Of a stretch of DNA of 64,000 nucleotides, positions 12,638 to 25,711 are shown piece after piece (positions within the stretch are counted from its first letter, which is position 1; each line of letters begins with the position of its first letter). The notes beneath the pieces were generated by a model, which ran no database searches, was not told the DNA's origin, and saw only the letters and a list, made by a program, of their open reading frames with translations. The stretch comes from Drosophila miranda (Eukaryota > Arthropoda > Insecta > Diptera > Drosophilidae). Position numbers and translations under genes: made by a program. The stretch lies in the NCBI RefSeq assembly GCF_003369915.1, contig NC_046677.1, forward strand, positions 18,928,913-18,992,912, read 5' to 3'.

Positions 12638-14598
12638 ATTATTAATATATTATATGTACCAACATAGATCCATCTCCACAGATTCAGTTTTAATTAATGC
12701 GAATAATATTTATTCAATATATTTACCTATATGTATTCTAAATACAAATTTAGAGGACAAATTAATTTTTGTGTAATCCACCCGAATGGTAAACATAGCA
12801 ACGTCATGTAAATATGTATGGCATCAAAAACAAATACTTTTAAAGTTTTTGAATTGATTGAATACTGGCAGAACCCGCCCCGCTTCGCTGCGCCAACACG
12901 GCCATATTGCTGCCTTCGATGACGTACGTCATCGTGTCGTCCGCGTATTTGCGCATTTGCGAAATAAATTAAATCCTAGCTCCTCCTTCGGTGACTGAAG
13001 CGTCGGCTATTTGACGCACCAGGATCTCCTCCGCTGACTTCACGGACGACCCACTTACTTCTCCTACGGCAGACGCCAGTGCTGATCATCGAAGGCCCTC
13101 TGGAGACTCTTCAGCTCCTTCCTACCAAGGCCAGAAGAAGGCAATCGGACAATAGAAAATAACAATAATATAAACGTTTAACGGTAGCCGTACACGAATA
13201 CGCCACGAGACACCGATAGGATCAATTAAATGTACGCCACAAATATGAAATGGCCTCACGGCTTCAAGTCTATCAGCAGGTAAATTCCCCATAAGTGTGT
13301 TCAGCAAAACAGATTTATACCTTCGCATCACTTGAGTGCACTCTCGGCTAACATTTTGTGTGACAATTTCCAAAATGAAATAGGGATAGGGTTGATAGGG
13401 TCCGTGTGGTGGATATCCTTACTGCCCGCGGTGTCCTCAAAAGAACTGTTCTAATGGTCGTTCTCTTTCCAGTAGAAACCAATACTTCCGTCCCACAATA
13501 CCGTGATTGTGCCTTTGAGTCGTTCCAAACTCGTTTCTAATGCTTTTTCGCCTCCTATATTTCATCCTAGTTTTCCACATCCAGACAATCCGAAGTCCAT
13601 TTTTCACTAGGTCATCAGGTTTTAATAACCTGAAAAACCCAATATGACGGAACTTTTACTTGAAAAAATCGTATTCGCTTGAAACTTTTAAAGATGCGTT
13701 TATTATGAATTTGAATTCAGTTTTCAAAAATTCACAATTCTTCACTGTGCACTGAGCAAATTGTGCTGGTGTACGCGCACTCGCTACTCGGTGGTGATAG
13801 ACTAGTTCGCGTAGGCGCAATATTTCAATATTCGAGCCTAGATTACGATGCAAAGCAACTGTTGGAAGCCGCTGAGCTTTTTCGGCAACTCTGATGGTCG
13901 TGAACTCCTCGTATTGTGTCAAACTGTGCATAAAGCAATGCGAAAAGATGACTTGCTCGACGGAAATACTAACAGGCATGCTATGCGCTGATAGGGGAAT
14001 TAGAGAATTAAAGAGAATTCGGATACAAGACATAAGAGATTATTAAAATGTCTTAAGAGTTATTGACGGCTGCTGCTCCCAAAAGCAATCTATATTGCTG
14101 GAAACGGCAAAGAGGATGGAAGCGTAGTCCTCTTAATAGGGAAAAACCTACCACCGTTGAATGGCTTTCTTACGGCAATATTGCAATAATTGCACAATAA
14201 AAGCATAAACTATTAAAGTGAAAAAAAATAAAACATTTTTTTTTTTAAATTTATTTCATAATGCACATGTACATACTTATTCCATATAGTTCTACTTTTT
14301 TTTTTAGTAATCTTGCCTGAGGTACATTTGTATAAGAGCCTAGTATGAAGAGGCAACCGAATGGATTCAGTATTCGCTTCGTTCGGTCAGGTATAATCAG
14401 CGTCATGCAGGGCTCTAGTATATTTGTATATTCAGTGCTATAATATATGTATTTACCGAAGTTCATTGTGATAGAGCTGCTTCACTCTATTCGATACAAA
14501 AATATAACCAAATTGATAATACCCTGCAAGGGCGTTTAATTAAATTAAGACAGAAAAATATTTATGTGTTTATAGTTCTAATTATAGATTAACATGAA
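12638..14598. other. Intergenic, mostly mobile-element remains
   Basis: After the 3' end of holn1 this interval holds AT-rich DNA. From about 12860 it holds a GC-richer mobile-element stretch that includes the BEL/Pao fossil listed separately. A minus-strand open frame at 13656-14033 has no recognised domain and may belong to the same degraded element. Homopolymer tracts occur near 14220-14250 and 14300. No host gene is seen. Confidence 0.6.
13122..13390 (-). mobile_element. BEL/Pao LTR-retrotransposon fossil, pol fragment
   Basis: A minus-strand stretch encodes a block resembling the start of a BEL/Pao integrase region: LMGNLPADR, then RPFHICGVH and DPIG. This matches the family pattern LMGDLP...R..PF...G.D..GP. 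Only a small part of pol remains and no LTRs were identified around it. It is an old and broken copy. Part of the flanking 12860-14040 may belong to it. Confidence 0.65.
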
Positions 14599-15096
14599 TT
14601 ATTCTTCTTTAATAATTCCGATTTCTTTCAGGAACTGGTCAGTGTTGGGTGTTGAGACATGTTCATTTAATTGTCTACTCCAGAGTATGTACTGTAAGTA
14701 AAAAGAGCCAAATAAATAAGTTTACCTTGACATAGTAGCTTATATACCAACACGTTCCAGTTCAGCCCGCAATGCAACGACGGCCTTTTCACGATCTGCA
14801 ACTAGCTCCTCAAGGTACTGATAGCGTAGTTTTTTACGGGCCCGGCATTCCCTAGCACTTTGCCTGCTACGTTCTATAAGAAAAATATCATAAAAGTATA
14901 CCCCTATGGTACGAGTTAATTTACAATTATCTTACCAAGTTTGGCCTTTATATCTATTTTTTCGGTCGATGTTTTTCTTCCAGGCTTCCGTCCTCTCTTT
15001 CCACATTCCTTGCGGACCTGTAAATCGTTTTAGAAAATTGTATTATAGATCTCATACGATTCTTAAAAAAACCTCTCGATAATTATCCACACTCAT
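14599..15096 (-). CDS. REPTOR-BP: bZIP factor REPTOR-BP, CREBL2 homologue
   Basis: Small bZIP partner of REPTOR in the TORC1 transcriptional response; the human homologue is CREBL2. Four exons: 15073-15096, 14936-15017, 14752-14873 and 14599-14691, giving 106 residues. The basic region reads RSRQSARECRARKKLRYQ, almost identical to CREBL2, followed by the leucine-zipper start YLEELVADRE. The preceding KRGRKPGRK block also matches. Two donors are unusual: exon 1 GAG|GTTTTT and exon 3 CGT|GTTGGT. Phases fit, and the Y-x-x-W spacing after the zipper matches CREBL2, so I accept them. The 24-bp first exon is the least certain part and another start could be used. Confidence 0.82.
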
Positions 15097-18000
15097 TTTT
15101 CTCTATTCCTCTACCCAAAGTTAGGAATATTCTCTGACAAATACCAATTTTGGGCCGAATAATTCCAGAATGGAACTTGTTTAGATGAAAAAAAAAAAAT
15201 AACAAATTTGTATACACCCAGTTGAAAGCAGTTCTGCATTATTGTATTCGTTATAGCTTCTTTTTACAGTAGAAATGCAAGAAACTTGATCACCAAATGT
15301 CGAACTATTTATGCTGATCGAAGCATTTTTGCTTGTGGTCGGCCCACTCTCATTCACAACTTTTGTAGCACAATTGTGTTGTTGTTTATTGTTTAGGGTG
15401 CAACAATGGTCAGTTGTATAGGAAAAAGATGTACAACATACATGACTCTACAAGCAGTCTATGGAAGATAAAGAGAAAAGTGGTGCCTAGTCGGGCGGGA
15501 CGGGACAGCAACACTAATAAGACTGATGAGGGAAGTTGATTCAACCTCACAAAAGAGAAGTTTTCTGCATAGACAACAAGCATGAAGTCGTACGTACATA
15601 TGTATATACATATGTATGTACGTTTTCTTGCTTGATGCTTGCCTTAAGTGCAGCATTTGAGTCTGTGAGGGTGCACGCGTTTTCTGCGCGCAGCAGCACT
15701 CTTCAAGTTCCATTCAATTGTTAGTTGTTCCATCTGCCAAGCTATGACTCAGGGAAAATATCTCAATGGATTTGTTATTGCGCAGAATGGCAATGAAATA
15801 AGATTGTATGCTTTACACATACATATACACATACACACAGTCGCTGTATTGTTTACAATAAGCTTGGTGAAATGTAGCAGCAGCAAAAATCGCATAGAGC
15901 ATAATCGGGCAGTCGGACATTGAGGAAAGTGTTCTGATGGTGAACGAACACGTCCGAAACAGTGGTTGGCCTCAATCCAGTAACAAATTTTTCTTTTTTT
16001 GGCTGTCTACGCTAAAAAACGTAGAAAAATATATGTATGGACTCTGTACGTACTGCACTATTGTTTTTCATTCACATAAAAACATTGTTAAACAAAACGT
16101 CGAAAGCATAAGAACATATCTTACAGATGGAAAAGCTTCTTCCGTGACTGCCATTTTATTATTTTGGGATTCCATTTAGATTATTTACTAACACAACAAT
16201 GTAGGATTTGGGCTTTTTTTATACTGCATCATTTTTCTGATAGAGTTTACAAGCTATCAATTCGCTAATGTCACGGTCAAGATAACTACTCCAAGTATAG
16301 TTCAATTTGGAATAATGAAAATGCATCATAATAATTTAATGAAACAAAGTGGTATGTGAGCATATTAAAATACATGGCTCCACATTCGCGAATAAGAGCT
16401 TAAGAGGACCCGGCTGAGCAGTACAACCGTTCAATAGTAATAGTTCAATAGTCCATTCTGCCGCCTGCAGACTATGTAGTTCCAATACTTTCCTGCCAAA
16501 CTGTTACAACAACATTTACTTTCTTCGTACTCCATTTCAAACTGCATTTAGTTATTTTTTTAAAGCTGCAATATGCACAACTTGTACTAATATAATCTAC
16601 TTTCTGTTTATGTAGTTCCAATACTTTTCCTGCCATGTGATGTCACAATTTTTTCTTGAAATTTGATTGTGGGAGGGCGAATAGATTGCAACAATGCTTA
16701 AGAAAAATGAAGAGCGAGCCATTATGGGATTTGTGTTCTAATATAACTCAATATGTACATAAATGTGGTGGAAGTTGTGATATAGTGTAAATGGATTCGC
16801 TTCCGCTTACATTGTGGGTGGAATGCTAACCAGTCAATGCATAAATGGGTATAAAGCAATACCCATCCCCAACAAAACGAGCACTTTTTCAAGCCATTCG
16901 TCATAAGCAATTCCGAAAAATAGGCTTCAACGATTTCTACCTTTAAATGGCATTGGATGAGATTTCAAAGCAAATAATGGTCCTAAACGTCTTGCTGGAA
17001 TTTTTCCTCCAGCCATTCCAAAGATACCTTGAGCCACTTCTAAAACCTTTTTCCTACACAGCACATCTATGGGGAACGGTGGGATAGGATTAGTGGCGCA
17101 TCGCGAGCACATGCTAAAATTTAGTCGACACTATGCCCGAACGTATTCAGAGTGTGAAATGAATTCCAAAGGTTTTTTTTTTACCTATTTTGAAAATACT
17201 AACAACTCTTAAAACCGATCTCTTTTAATTTTATTTATTGTTTTGTATAATTTTCATTTTATGAAAGAGTATATGCAAATATAAATCACAATTGACAAGC
17301 GTTTGAACTGAAAAGCTTATTTCGAAGATACTTTTTCCGTAACAGCTCTGTAGTCTTTGATTAAAATATTAAACATGACATTCAGTCCTTTGATAATATA
17401 ATTATCCACTGCAGCTATTTTTGCAGCAATTTCGTTTTTAAGGAATCTCCGGGATGAGTTGCATCGTTTGGGTTGCTATATCCATATTTAGTGCTCTCGG
17501 TCCTCAGTCCATACATCTTATTATGGCATGAAATGATGAAATGTTTTCTTGTTCAATGTTTTCCTTTTCATTTAAGGAAACATCAATTAAAAATCCTTTA
17601 TTTTACAAAATACAATATCGACAACCGAAAAAAATATGATTGAGAAATTTTTATTGAACAGTGTTAACAATGAATACATTCCTTATGTTGGAATCATACG
17701 TTAAATAGTTTAGTTTTTATTTAACCTGAAAGATGCAGTATGTGAATGAAAATGGAGTAAATTGCTTCTCGCCGAAAAATTGTCAACTCTGAATTCATAT
17801 CTCCTCTTCGATTTCTTCGAAGTTTTAATTTTTGAAAGCCATGGAATTCTCTATAAAATTCTCTATAAAAAAACCGGATAATTTTGCTACATGATTTTGG
17901 CTGAGGTCCTAGGGTGCGTCATACCTTTGCTTCCGTGTAGTATTTAAAGAATTTTCTAGCGCTTTCAAAAATGAAAAATTCAAGGATATCGGAATTTAAG

Positions 18001-18929
18001 AATTTAGTTCACATATGTTGAACAAAAGCTAGATTTAGTTGCATAGTGTAATACGCGATCTGCTCCAAAAACGGTTTATGTGATGAATTGTACGTGCTAG
18101 AGCTTTAAATATCCTGGAGTACTTGAAACTCGCATAAGCGGATTACCACAGATAACATCATTTTTTGTGTAGGATCGAGACATTCTATGAGGCTGGACGA
18201 TAAAAAAGTGTATAGTTTGAGTACATAAGATGTAGTATAGTAAAGAAATGTTTTACCTGAGTAGGAATTTGAACGTCCCCAAAAAGGAGATCTTGTCTCT
18301 TAGCGGTTCGGCTGCGTATTTTGGAAGTCTTATCCGGCAAGCTACCAGTAAAATAATACAAAAAAATTTTTTATTTTTAATATCACTTTGCATGCGTATT
18401 TTCAAGAAAAGTGTGTGGTATAGCGAGAGTTTATATTAGTCGCAAAAGTAATTTAATTATATAAGCTCAGTACCATTCCATTTAATACAAACGAACATAA
18501 ACACACAAACCCAAATCAAGTCTCTCACACTCACATACTCTCTCATGTTGCGAGCTCTCTCGTTCTCATAAACTCACCCTCGGATGTAACACCCAGAAGG
18601 AAGCATCTCCAACAGCATAGTGTGGAGTCACACTAAATGAAGTTTGCTTTTAATGCTTACCAAACACTCTTACGCATCCCCGAATCGCACAACTTTGCGA
18701 CTGCCACAATTTTAAGTTAGATTAGTTCAAATTATTTAGTCATAATGAATCGCGCTCTAAGCTACTTCCACCGAGACTCGTATTTGTAAAAATATGCTCT
18801 CACTCATAGATTTGGTGGAACTCATATACAATAATTCAGCACACTAACTAACACTAAACAGCACTAACACAGCACACTAAACTAAAAACAGTTACCATGG
18901 TAAAATAAATAGTATTTAAGTTTATACTC
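15097..18929. other. Intergenic, no recognisable gene
   Basis: About 3.8 kb of AT-rich DNA. It holds a short direct repeat (TATGTAGTTCCAATAC, at 16473 and 16609), a TATGTA-rich patch near 15595-15625, one copy of an unidentified dispersed repeat at about 17053-17085, and a low-complexity CACTAA-rich patch at about 18830-18885 just downstream of Klp31E. A 61-codon minus frame at 16927-17112 has a protein-like look but no recognised family. I see no convincing gene. Confidence 0.55.
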
Positions 18930-21900
18930 TTACGTGTCGATTCCAGGTGATGGGCTTCTACTACTTGTTGCTGGGTTATCTTTATGTGTAGAATCTTCAA
19001 ATATATCCTCTTTTGGTATATCATATGTTCCAGTACTTAATAACGACTTTTGCGAACTGTGCCATAATGTATTTGTATTACTTTTAATATTTAAAGAAAG
19101 AAACACATCAGACATATGCACATTACTGTTTTGCGACAGAAAATGTTGTAATATCTGCTGTTGAATTTTATTTTCTTGTTTAGCTTCTTGTAGGAGGGAT
19201 TCATTTTCCTGTAAATGGGTCTCCGTTATGGCCAAATTACATGTAAGTATAATAGCACTGTCGGAAAGCTTTTGAAGAATATATTTTGCTTCTTCAACTG
19301 TTTTTATATTATCCAAAAAATTCTGGATCTTATATATGCCACTCTGTGCAGATTCTTTGCTGTCTTCAAATTCCATAATGGCTTGCTGTACATGTTCTAT
19401 AGTTTCTTGTAAATACCTAATGTTGGTCTTTAAACTGTCTTGTTCATTGAAGTCTTCAGATTTCTTATCCACATTTTGACAATTTTGCATTATATTTAGC
19501 TCACGACATAGATCTTCTCGTTCCAATATTAAACGTTGCAATTCGTTTTCTAATTGTGTGATTAGTTGCCTTGTTCTGGCTGCGTGTAATATAAAGCGAT
19601 ACAACTTTTCCCATTGCTGCTGGGTAGATCGAGACTTTAAGCTCTCAAACTTCCCGACTTTTGATATTAAATTGGAAGCCCCTTTTTGGCTTAGCCGGCC
19701 TCTTTGACTTTTACGGAGGGCAATTACCTCTTCAGTTTTCCGCTTTATCATTTGATCCTTGGCATTCATTTGTTCTTTTAACGATAATAATGCATTTTTT
19801 TGGCGACGTTGATCCTCTTGTAATTTCGAAATTTTTTTCGATTTTTTAGTGTCTTCTTCTTTGTGTCGACTAGATTGTTCTGAAATTGATTTCATCAATT
19901 TAACCTGGAAATATGAAGAAATATCGTATTAAAAATAAAAATTGTTTTAATCAGACGTATACAAGTTTCTTACTTTTGTGAACTTCAACTTTTCAAGTTC
20001 GATTCGCAAGGTATTTATTCTAACGCTTTGGGATTTAAGTTCTCTGTGTTGTCGAATATGTTCCGTCTGTGCGTGCTGTAATCTTTTGAGCTCACCTTGC
20101 ATATTTGTTATCTTACGTTCATATTCTGTTTTCATTTTCCTTATAGATTCTTTTGATTGTACTGATGTAGATGAAACTAAAACATAGACAGTTTTATTAA
20201 ACTTATATTTTATATCTTTGAACTTATTTACACATACCCATATTTGTCAAGAACTCATCTCGTTCGTTTTGAGTGTTCAAAATTTTACAATTTAGCACAG
20301 TAAGTTTTTCTTCATAGTGGCGACGCATGAGTTCTATTCTTTCCTGTGACAACTCAAGCTGCTCAATTAATTTACTTTTAATTTCAATGTCCGAGTTAAT
20401 GTCATGCAAGTCTGCTACCACTCCTTCTTCTACGATAAAAATATTTTAATTGTTTATATAAATATGGAAAAATGTCAAAGATATTTGATATGCGACATTA
20501 CCTTCCGAATCGCTACTGGAATTTTCAGATTCATCCAATCTGAGATTCTGGTTTTGTATTCCTGGTAAGGAATGTGACATTAATAACTCCTTGTCCCTTT
20601 CCAAGCCTTTTTTTGCCAAGTCTATAATATTTCCTTGCTCTTCTAAGATACAAAATGTGAAAGGAGTTATAAATTGTATGAGTTGAATAAAAACAAAAAG
20701 GAGGGCGATATTCGGACGCCGAAACTTTTGAGTTGGAAGAACTATTGGAACTATTTCCCTTAGCTGACTCTTCATACACACTTAAGCTTACCATTATAGA
20801 CATTCTTATGAGGTTGTTGCCATTTTCCAATATAAGCTTTCAGTTGGTTTTGCATTTCTTTAGATTCTATTAATTTAGCTTTTAGTTTTTCGATTTCTTT
20901 TATATAATATTCAACAATATTATTTTTATCTAAATCTAAATTTGTGTCATTTGACCATTTATTTAAATCCTTTTCTAGTTGTAGATGTGCATTTCGTTCA
21001 GTTAGCGTGTTAATTGTCTCTTGCATTGATTTGAGACGTTGCTTCAACCGTTTATTTTCTGATAAAAGCAGGATATTTTCATTAAATGTGTCCGAACGTG
21101 TTGCATTTCCGTCGCAATCCACTACCAGTTTACCCTAAAAATAAAATAAAATTTCGTTGTGTTTTTAATTAAAACATGTTTGTACGGACGCTATGTATAC
21201 ATCGAATAAGCTTAAAAGAAATCACCCGATTTTCAAATATGAGGTTCTTAAATTAATTGGGTCCTTTAGAATGTATTATGTCGAATTTTAGAACATAATA
21301 CCAAATAAGTGTCCACCTTTATTGGAATGGTAAACCTTCCAGAGTGTGTGTAGGCGATGCAATCTATGATGCGTGAGAGCAGTACACACAGAAGAATTAT
21401 GATCCAAAGCAGACTGATCACTAGTGATCAACACAATTCCCTATTTTCGAAACACTTATTTATCTCGCATGCTATCTTTCTTTTGCAGTCTGGAATTGTC
21501 TTGAAGTCTGGTGGAGCATGCGAATATTTGTCTATGAGAATTTTTTTAAATTACCTGTTTATACTCTAGTAATTCCATTTGTAAAGCTGAGACATCTCTT
21601 CTCAGTTGTGAAATGGTTCGTGAGCTTTGATCTTTATTTATTTGAACTTTGTTCTTAATATTCCTCGCTCGGTTTGCATACTTTAATGTATTTAATGTTT
21701 CCATAAAGTCCCGATCGCTTGGCGATATGCATGCAATCATTAAAGTCCGACTGTTTCCACCTAAAGAGTCTTGAAGAAGCCGTGTTAACTTGGAGTCCCG
21801 ATAAGGTACATGTAAAGCTCTCTTGGACTTATCACCAAGCGCTGATATACAATTTCCTAGGGATAAAAGTCCACAATTAATAGAGATGCCTTCACGTGCA

Positions 21901-24144
21901 CGTTCTCCCGTAGCCAAAGTCCGTTTAAGACGTTCAGAACCCGCCAAATCGACAAAATGAAATTTCGAAGTAAAAGTTTCTAGATCGTTATCTAAAACAT
22001 TGTTTGTAGGCGTAAGTAAACGCTGCCTGCGGACAAATATTGTAAACAATGCGTGTGATCGTGATGACTGATCATTCATTTTCGTTGATGCAGTAGTGCG
22101 TGCTAAAGCACCTTGCTGAAGGAATCTGTAATATAAGCATATTAATAGGGTACAAGCCAAAATCATAGTGCTACGAACTTTAGTGTCGAAAGGACAGAAG
22201 AATCTAAAAGAGCCGAGACTGCCAGATAAATAAGTTGAGAGGGTACTCACTTCAGTGCATCTTGAGGATGGTTAATTGGCTTTATAGATGCGCCTGTTAT
22301 TTCGATTTGTCCATTGGCAGCTTCATGAATTTTAAAGCTTGTGTTTTTATTAAATGGGTCTAAGAGATCGAAAATGTCCTCATTATACAACTCTATGTAT
22401 TGGACCGCAAGGCTGAACTGTGGACTTCCAATGGCAGACGTCTCATTACTTGCAGTGGTTTCGAAATCTTCGATACCAGAAAATATGTGTTGCACTGCTC
22501 TAGGTATAATTCCAAGTTGAATGTCATCGGATTCACGGTCAAACCCAGTCCCCATTGTATATGTTTTTCCCGACCCCGTTTGTCCGTATGCTAGTACTGT
22601 AGCATTATAGCCTTGTAAGGTACTCTCAACCAATGGCTCCACGCTTTCTTTGTATATTTGACCCTGAGAAAGAGGCTCGAATTTGTATTGACAGCATGAC
22701 TAAGAATTAACTAAAACCAAACTACCTGATTTGAGCAAGTATCATAGACATAGTCAAAAGTGAAGGCTTTGTCCGATCCAAGTAGAATTTGAGGCTCTCC
22801 AATAGCTACTGTTGTACAAATACGGCACATATCGATGAGCTCTCTAGAGTTTTGAGGTCGAATTCTGAAATACCAAAGGAAAAAACATTGTTTTTATATC
22901 AAAAATATATAATTTATTATATATAATAACATGAAAATAAATGGCAACGCAAAATATCGTTGCGCCTAAAATCACTGGCGATAAGAGGTCGCGCAACGAG
23001 TTTCTCTTTGTGATTGGCACAAAAAAAGGAGACGAAGAACGCGTGAAACATTATAGTCTTTATAGTCGTTAGTTATTATAGTCGTTTTTAGCTTTCTTTC
23101 ATTATACTTTGTTTGTTTCATTATACTGTCTTGAGCTCGTCAAATTCAAGTGTTCTTGAGCGGACCATAGTGCGATAGAAGATTTAGTTGGCCATCTTCA
23201 CTAGAACTTCTCTCCCCCAACGAATCAATGTTGGGATGGGCTTAGTCCCAGCCGCGATCGAGTTCAAGAGTCCAGATTGATGGCACGCATGACTGAATGC
23301 TGTCTGGTCAAGACGATTGGATGAAAGCTATCAAAGTTCATTGAATATTCTAAGTGTGGTCCAGAAGTAGATAGAGGTTGCTCTTTCAGCTCGATCGGAA
23401 TAGGCCCTCGCGAAAGAACGGCTGTATCAGAGCGGACTGGAATTGATCTATTGATAAAGGTCCAGCCTTTTACTCCATCATAGTCCTACCTCCTGAGAGT
23501 GTCAGATTCCGAGACAGCTATGCAAATATCACGAATGTGGATTTCTGCATCACCAGGGTGCGCTTGTACGCCAGCACGACCGCACACGGTTTGTTGAGTG
23601 GAGACTCTCCATCGAAATTTGTAACATCGAACGTAACGGAATTTTAAGGCAAAATGCGATATTTAAACGTTTTGATCAAAGGGCTGCACCTAAGCCGTTT
23701 ATCCATAGATTTTTACAAACGTTACCTTAAACGACGCAAAATTAATGTACCTTTACCATCAAAATACAAAACCACGAGAAATAATTTAATTTCGAAAAAG
23801 TCAAAGTTTCGTTAACAAATACCATAAAAAATTTTCAATTTGAAAGCTTAATATTTTCTAGACGATAGTGTTCGGGTAAGATCTATAGCAGCATTTGTCA
23901 GCTAAGCAGAATTGCAAAGTTCAAAATGGACTAAAAATTCACAAAAATTTTTGATAATTTTGAAAGGTACACAGTTACGATCTAGACTGCACTGCGGTCG
24001 CCACCGACCGCCTTAACTTAACCTAAACATACCGTTGTTAGCTTTGAAGAGTATTTTGTTAGGGCTATTGTTACATCTTTAAACTCACCTTACAGCCACA
24101 CGTACTGAACTGTCCTTATTTATGGGGTCTTCTTCGGAAATCAT
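18930..24144 (-). CDS. Klp31E: Kinesin-4 family motor, KIF21-like
   Basis: Plus-end kinesin with an N-terminal motor and a long coiled coil. Nine exons fit in phase: 24089-24144, 22726-22864, 22251-22663, 21555-22125, 20792-21134, 20502-20642, 20238-20429, 19974-20176 and 18930-19904, giving about 1010 residues. Motor motifs are the P-loop GQTGSGKT (about 92-99), switch I NDQSSRSH (about 220-227) and switch II DLAGSE (about 262-267). After about residue 393 the protein is Gln/Lys/Glu-rich coiled coil to a Ser-rich end. No WD40 repeats are seen, unlike vertebrate KIF21. Intron 1 (22865-24088) is long and carries a satellite-like repeat. The kinesin call is firm; the symbol rests on neighbourhood and class. 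Confidence 0.88.
23641..24000 (+). repeat. Diverged satellite-related repeat in Klp31E intron 1
   Basis: About 170 bp match the 243-bp satellite in the same orientation, with many differences: GGCTGCACC-AAGCCGTTTATC, then TAGATTT-TACAAACG, then CCTTAAACGACG and AATTAATGTACCT. The similarity then leaves the array monomer and continues into sequence shared with the repeats at 40478 and 44140, for example TTTGAAAGCTTA and GCAGCATTTGTCAGC. The copy therefore belongs to a dispersed family related to the satellite and is not a simple escaped monomer. Confidence 0.75.
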
Positions 24145-24649
24145 AGCTAAATTTTACCTACAATAAAATGTTGATTAATTAGACGCATTGAAAATAAAAG
24201 AAACAGAATAAAAATAACAACGAACGCGCGTCGTTCTTGATATACGCGGTACTCTGTCAAGAAGGAACCTAATGATCCCATTATCCCTTAGTACGGTTTC
24301 CGAACCAGACCTAGATCTAGCCAAGATTTCCCTGAGCCCCGATGACAGTTTGCGAGCGTACTCCAGCACTGCACAAGATTCACCAGAATCCCCATAGACG
24401 GTCTATATCAGCACAGTCCCCGAACACGGTTTCTAAACCACCACCTGGTGAACAAGAACCTCATTCCTCGACCGACCTAATCTCAGAGATTAGATTTAGA
24501 GCAACCGGGTTTTATCTGTGATACTACTTTAAAATAACACTGAATCAAACAATGAATTTATGAAATGCCAAAACGACCCAACGCGACATTTCCGCTGAAT
24601 TTTTTAAATTTGTTTTTTTTTTATTAAAAAAAAAAAATTAACGTTTTCT

Positions 24650-24870
24650 GGTGGTATTTTTAAACTACTATCGTTTGTAAAAATCTATGGATAAACGGCT
24701 AAGGTCAGCCATTTGACCAAACCTCTGAATGCCGCATTTTAACGGTCGAAATAGGCAACAATGCCAATGCTACATTGCAATATTTGTTTGTTTTTCAACA
24801 AAGGCCACGCATTTATTGTTTTTCAAGGATCTAAACATTAATTGGGCATCGTTTAAGGTCTGATCGAAAT
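24650..24870 (-). repeat. Satellite-like copy upstream of Klp31E, inverted
   Basis: About 215 bp match the satellite in reverse orientation and cross the usual monomer boundary, from TATCGTTTGTAAAAATC through CCTCTGAATGCCGCATTTTAA to CCACGCATTTATTG. Identity is high over the central part, much higher than in the 23641 copy, so it is younger or was homogenised with the array. It lies about 500 bp upstream of the Klp31E start codon, in opposite orientation to the intron copy. Confidence 0.85.
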
Positions 24871-25711
24871 TCAGAAATCTGGTTATCTTGTATCTTAAGA
24901 TTTCTGCACAGCGCAGATTTTGCCTACTTATGGGAGGAATACACTTGTTTTAGTGTGATGTCACAGTAGTCTGAACACTAATCTTGGTTGCTAATTTTGT
25001 TTGCGAGATCTATGCGCTCATCAAGACGGACAGAAACGGCAGGCCATATCGACTCGGTTACTGATGATGATGAACAATAGAATCATACGTTTACAAACTG
25101 TATTAAACATTTATCTTTTACTTCTAAATACACCTTATAAGAAGGCTAAATATTAAGTCGTTTTTCACATTGGTTTTCGGATCTGGGAATAAGAATAAAT
25201 TGATCTGGAAACAATATTACTGCAAACCATAAGTAGATCTTTTACTGCCAATTCCATAGATTGACCTTTAAAAGTCGTTAACTGAAAGTAAATACGTTTT
25301 TGTATTTTCAAACTTCAAAGACTGTGGACATAAATGTACATACATACATGTATGTACGATGAACATGTATATATGTAATATGTATATACATATTTATCGA
25401 TGTGTATGTAATATCTTGGGAGTAAACAATGATTTTTAATGTAACAGGTGGAACAGGTGCGAGTTAAGTTAAAATTTTAAGAAGTTCCTTTACATACCTG
25501 CGAAAGACTATTATTGTATGATTTCAATGCATACGAAAGAAATGAATTTAATAAAAGCTGTGAGCTGACTTCCTAGTTATAACAAACACATGCATAAAAA
25601 CATAGATTTGTTTGGAAGGTTGATCAAGATCGATTTACCGTTGACAGTTCACAATAGTGATAGTGATCGATATCTCTCAAATAGCAACCCTCAGTGGGGT
25701 ACATTTAGTCT

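Noticed and set aside
15595-15625. TACATATGTATATACATATGTATG palindrome-like patch as a regulatory site
   Set aside because: TACATA/TATGTA repeats are common low-complexity sequence in Drosophila intergenic DNA and recur at 25330 and 32540.
20643-20785. Ser/Asn-rich frame ([12 protein letters not shown]) between Klp31E exons 5 and 6
   Set aside because: It cannot be joined in phase with exon 5 and lies in a stretch with good donor and acceptor at 20792 and 20642; it is best explained as intron.
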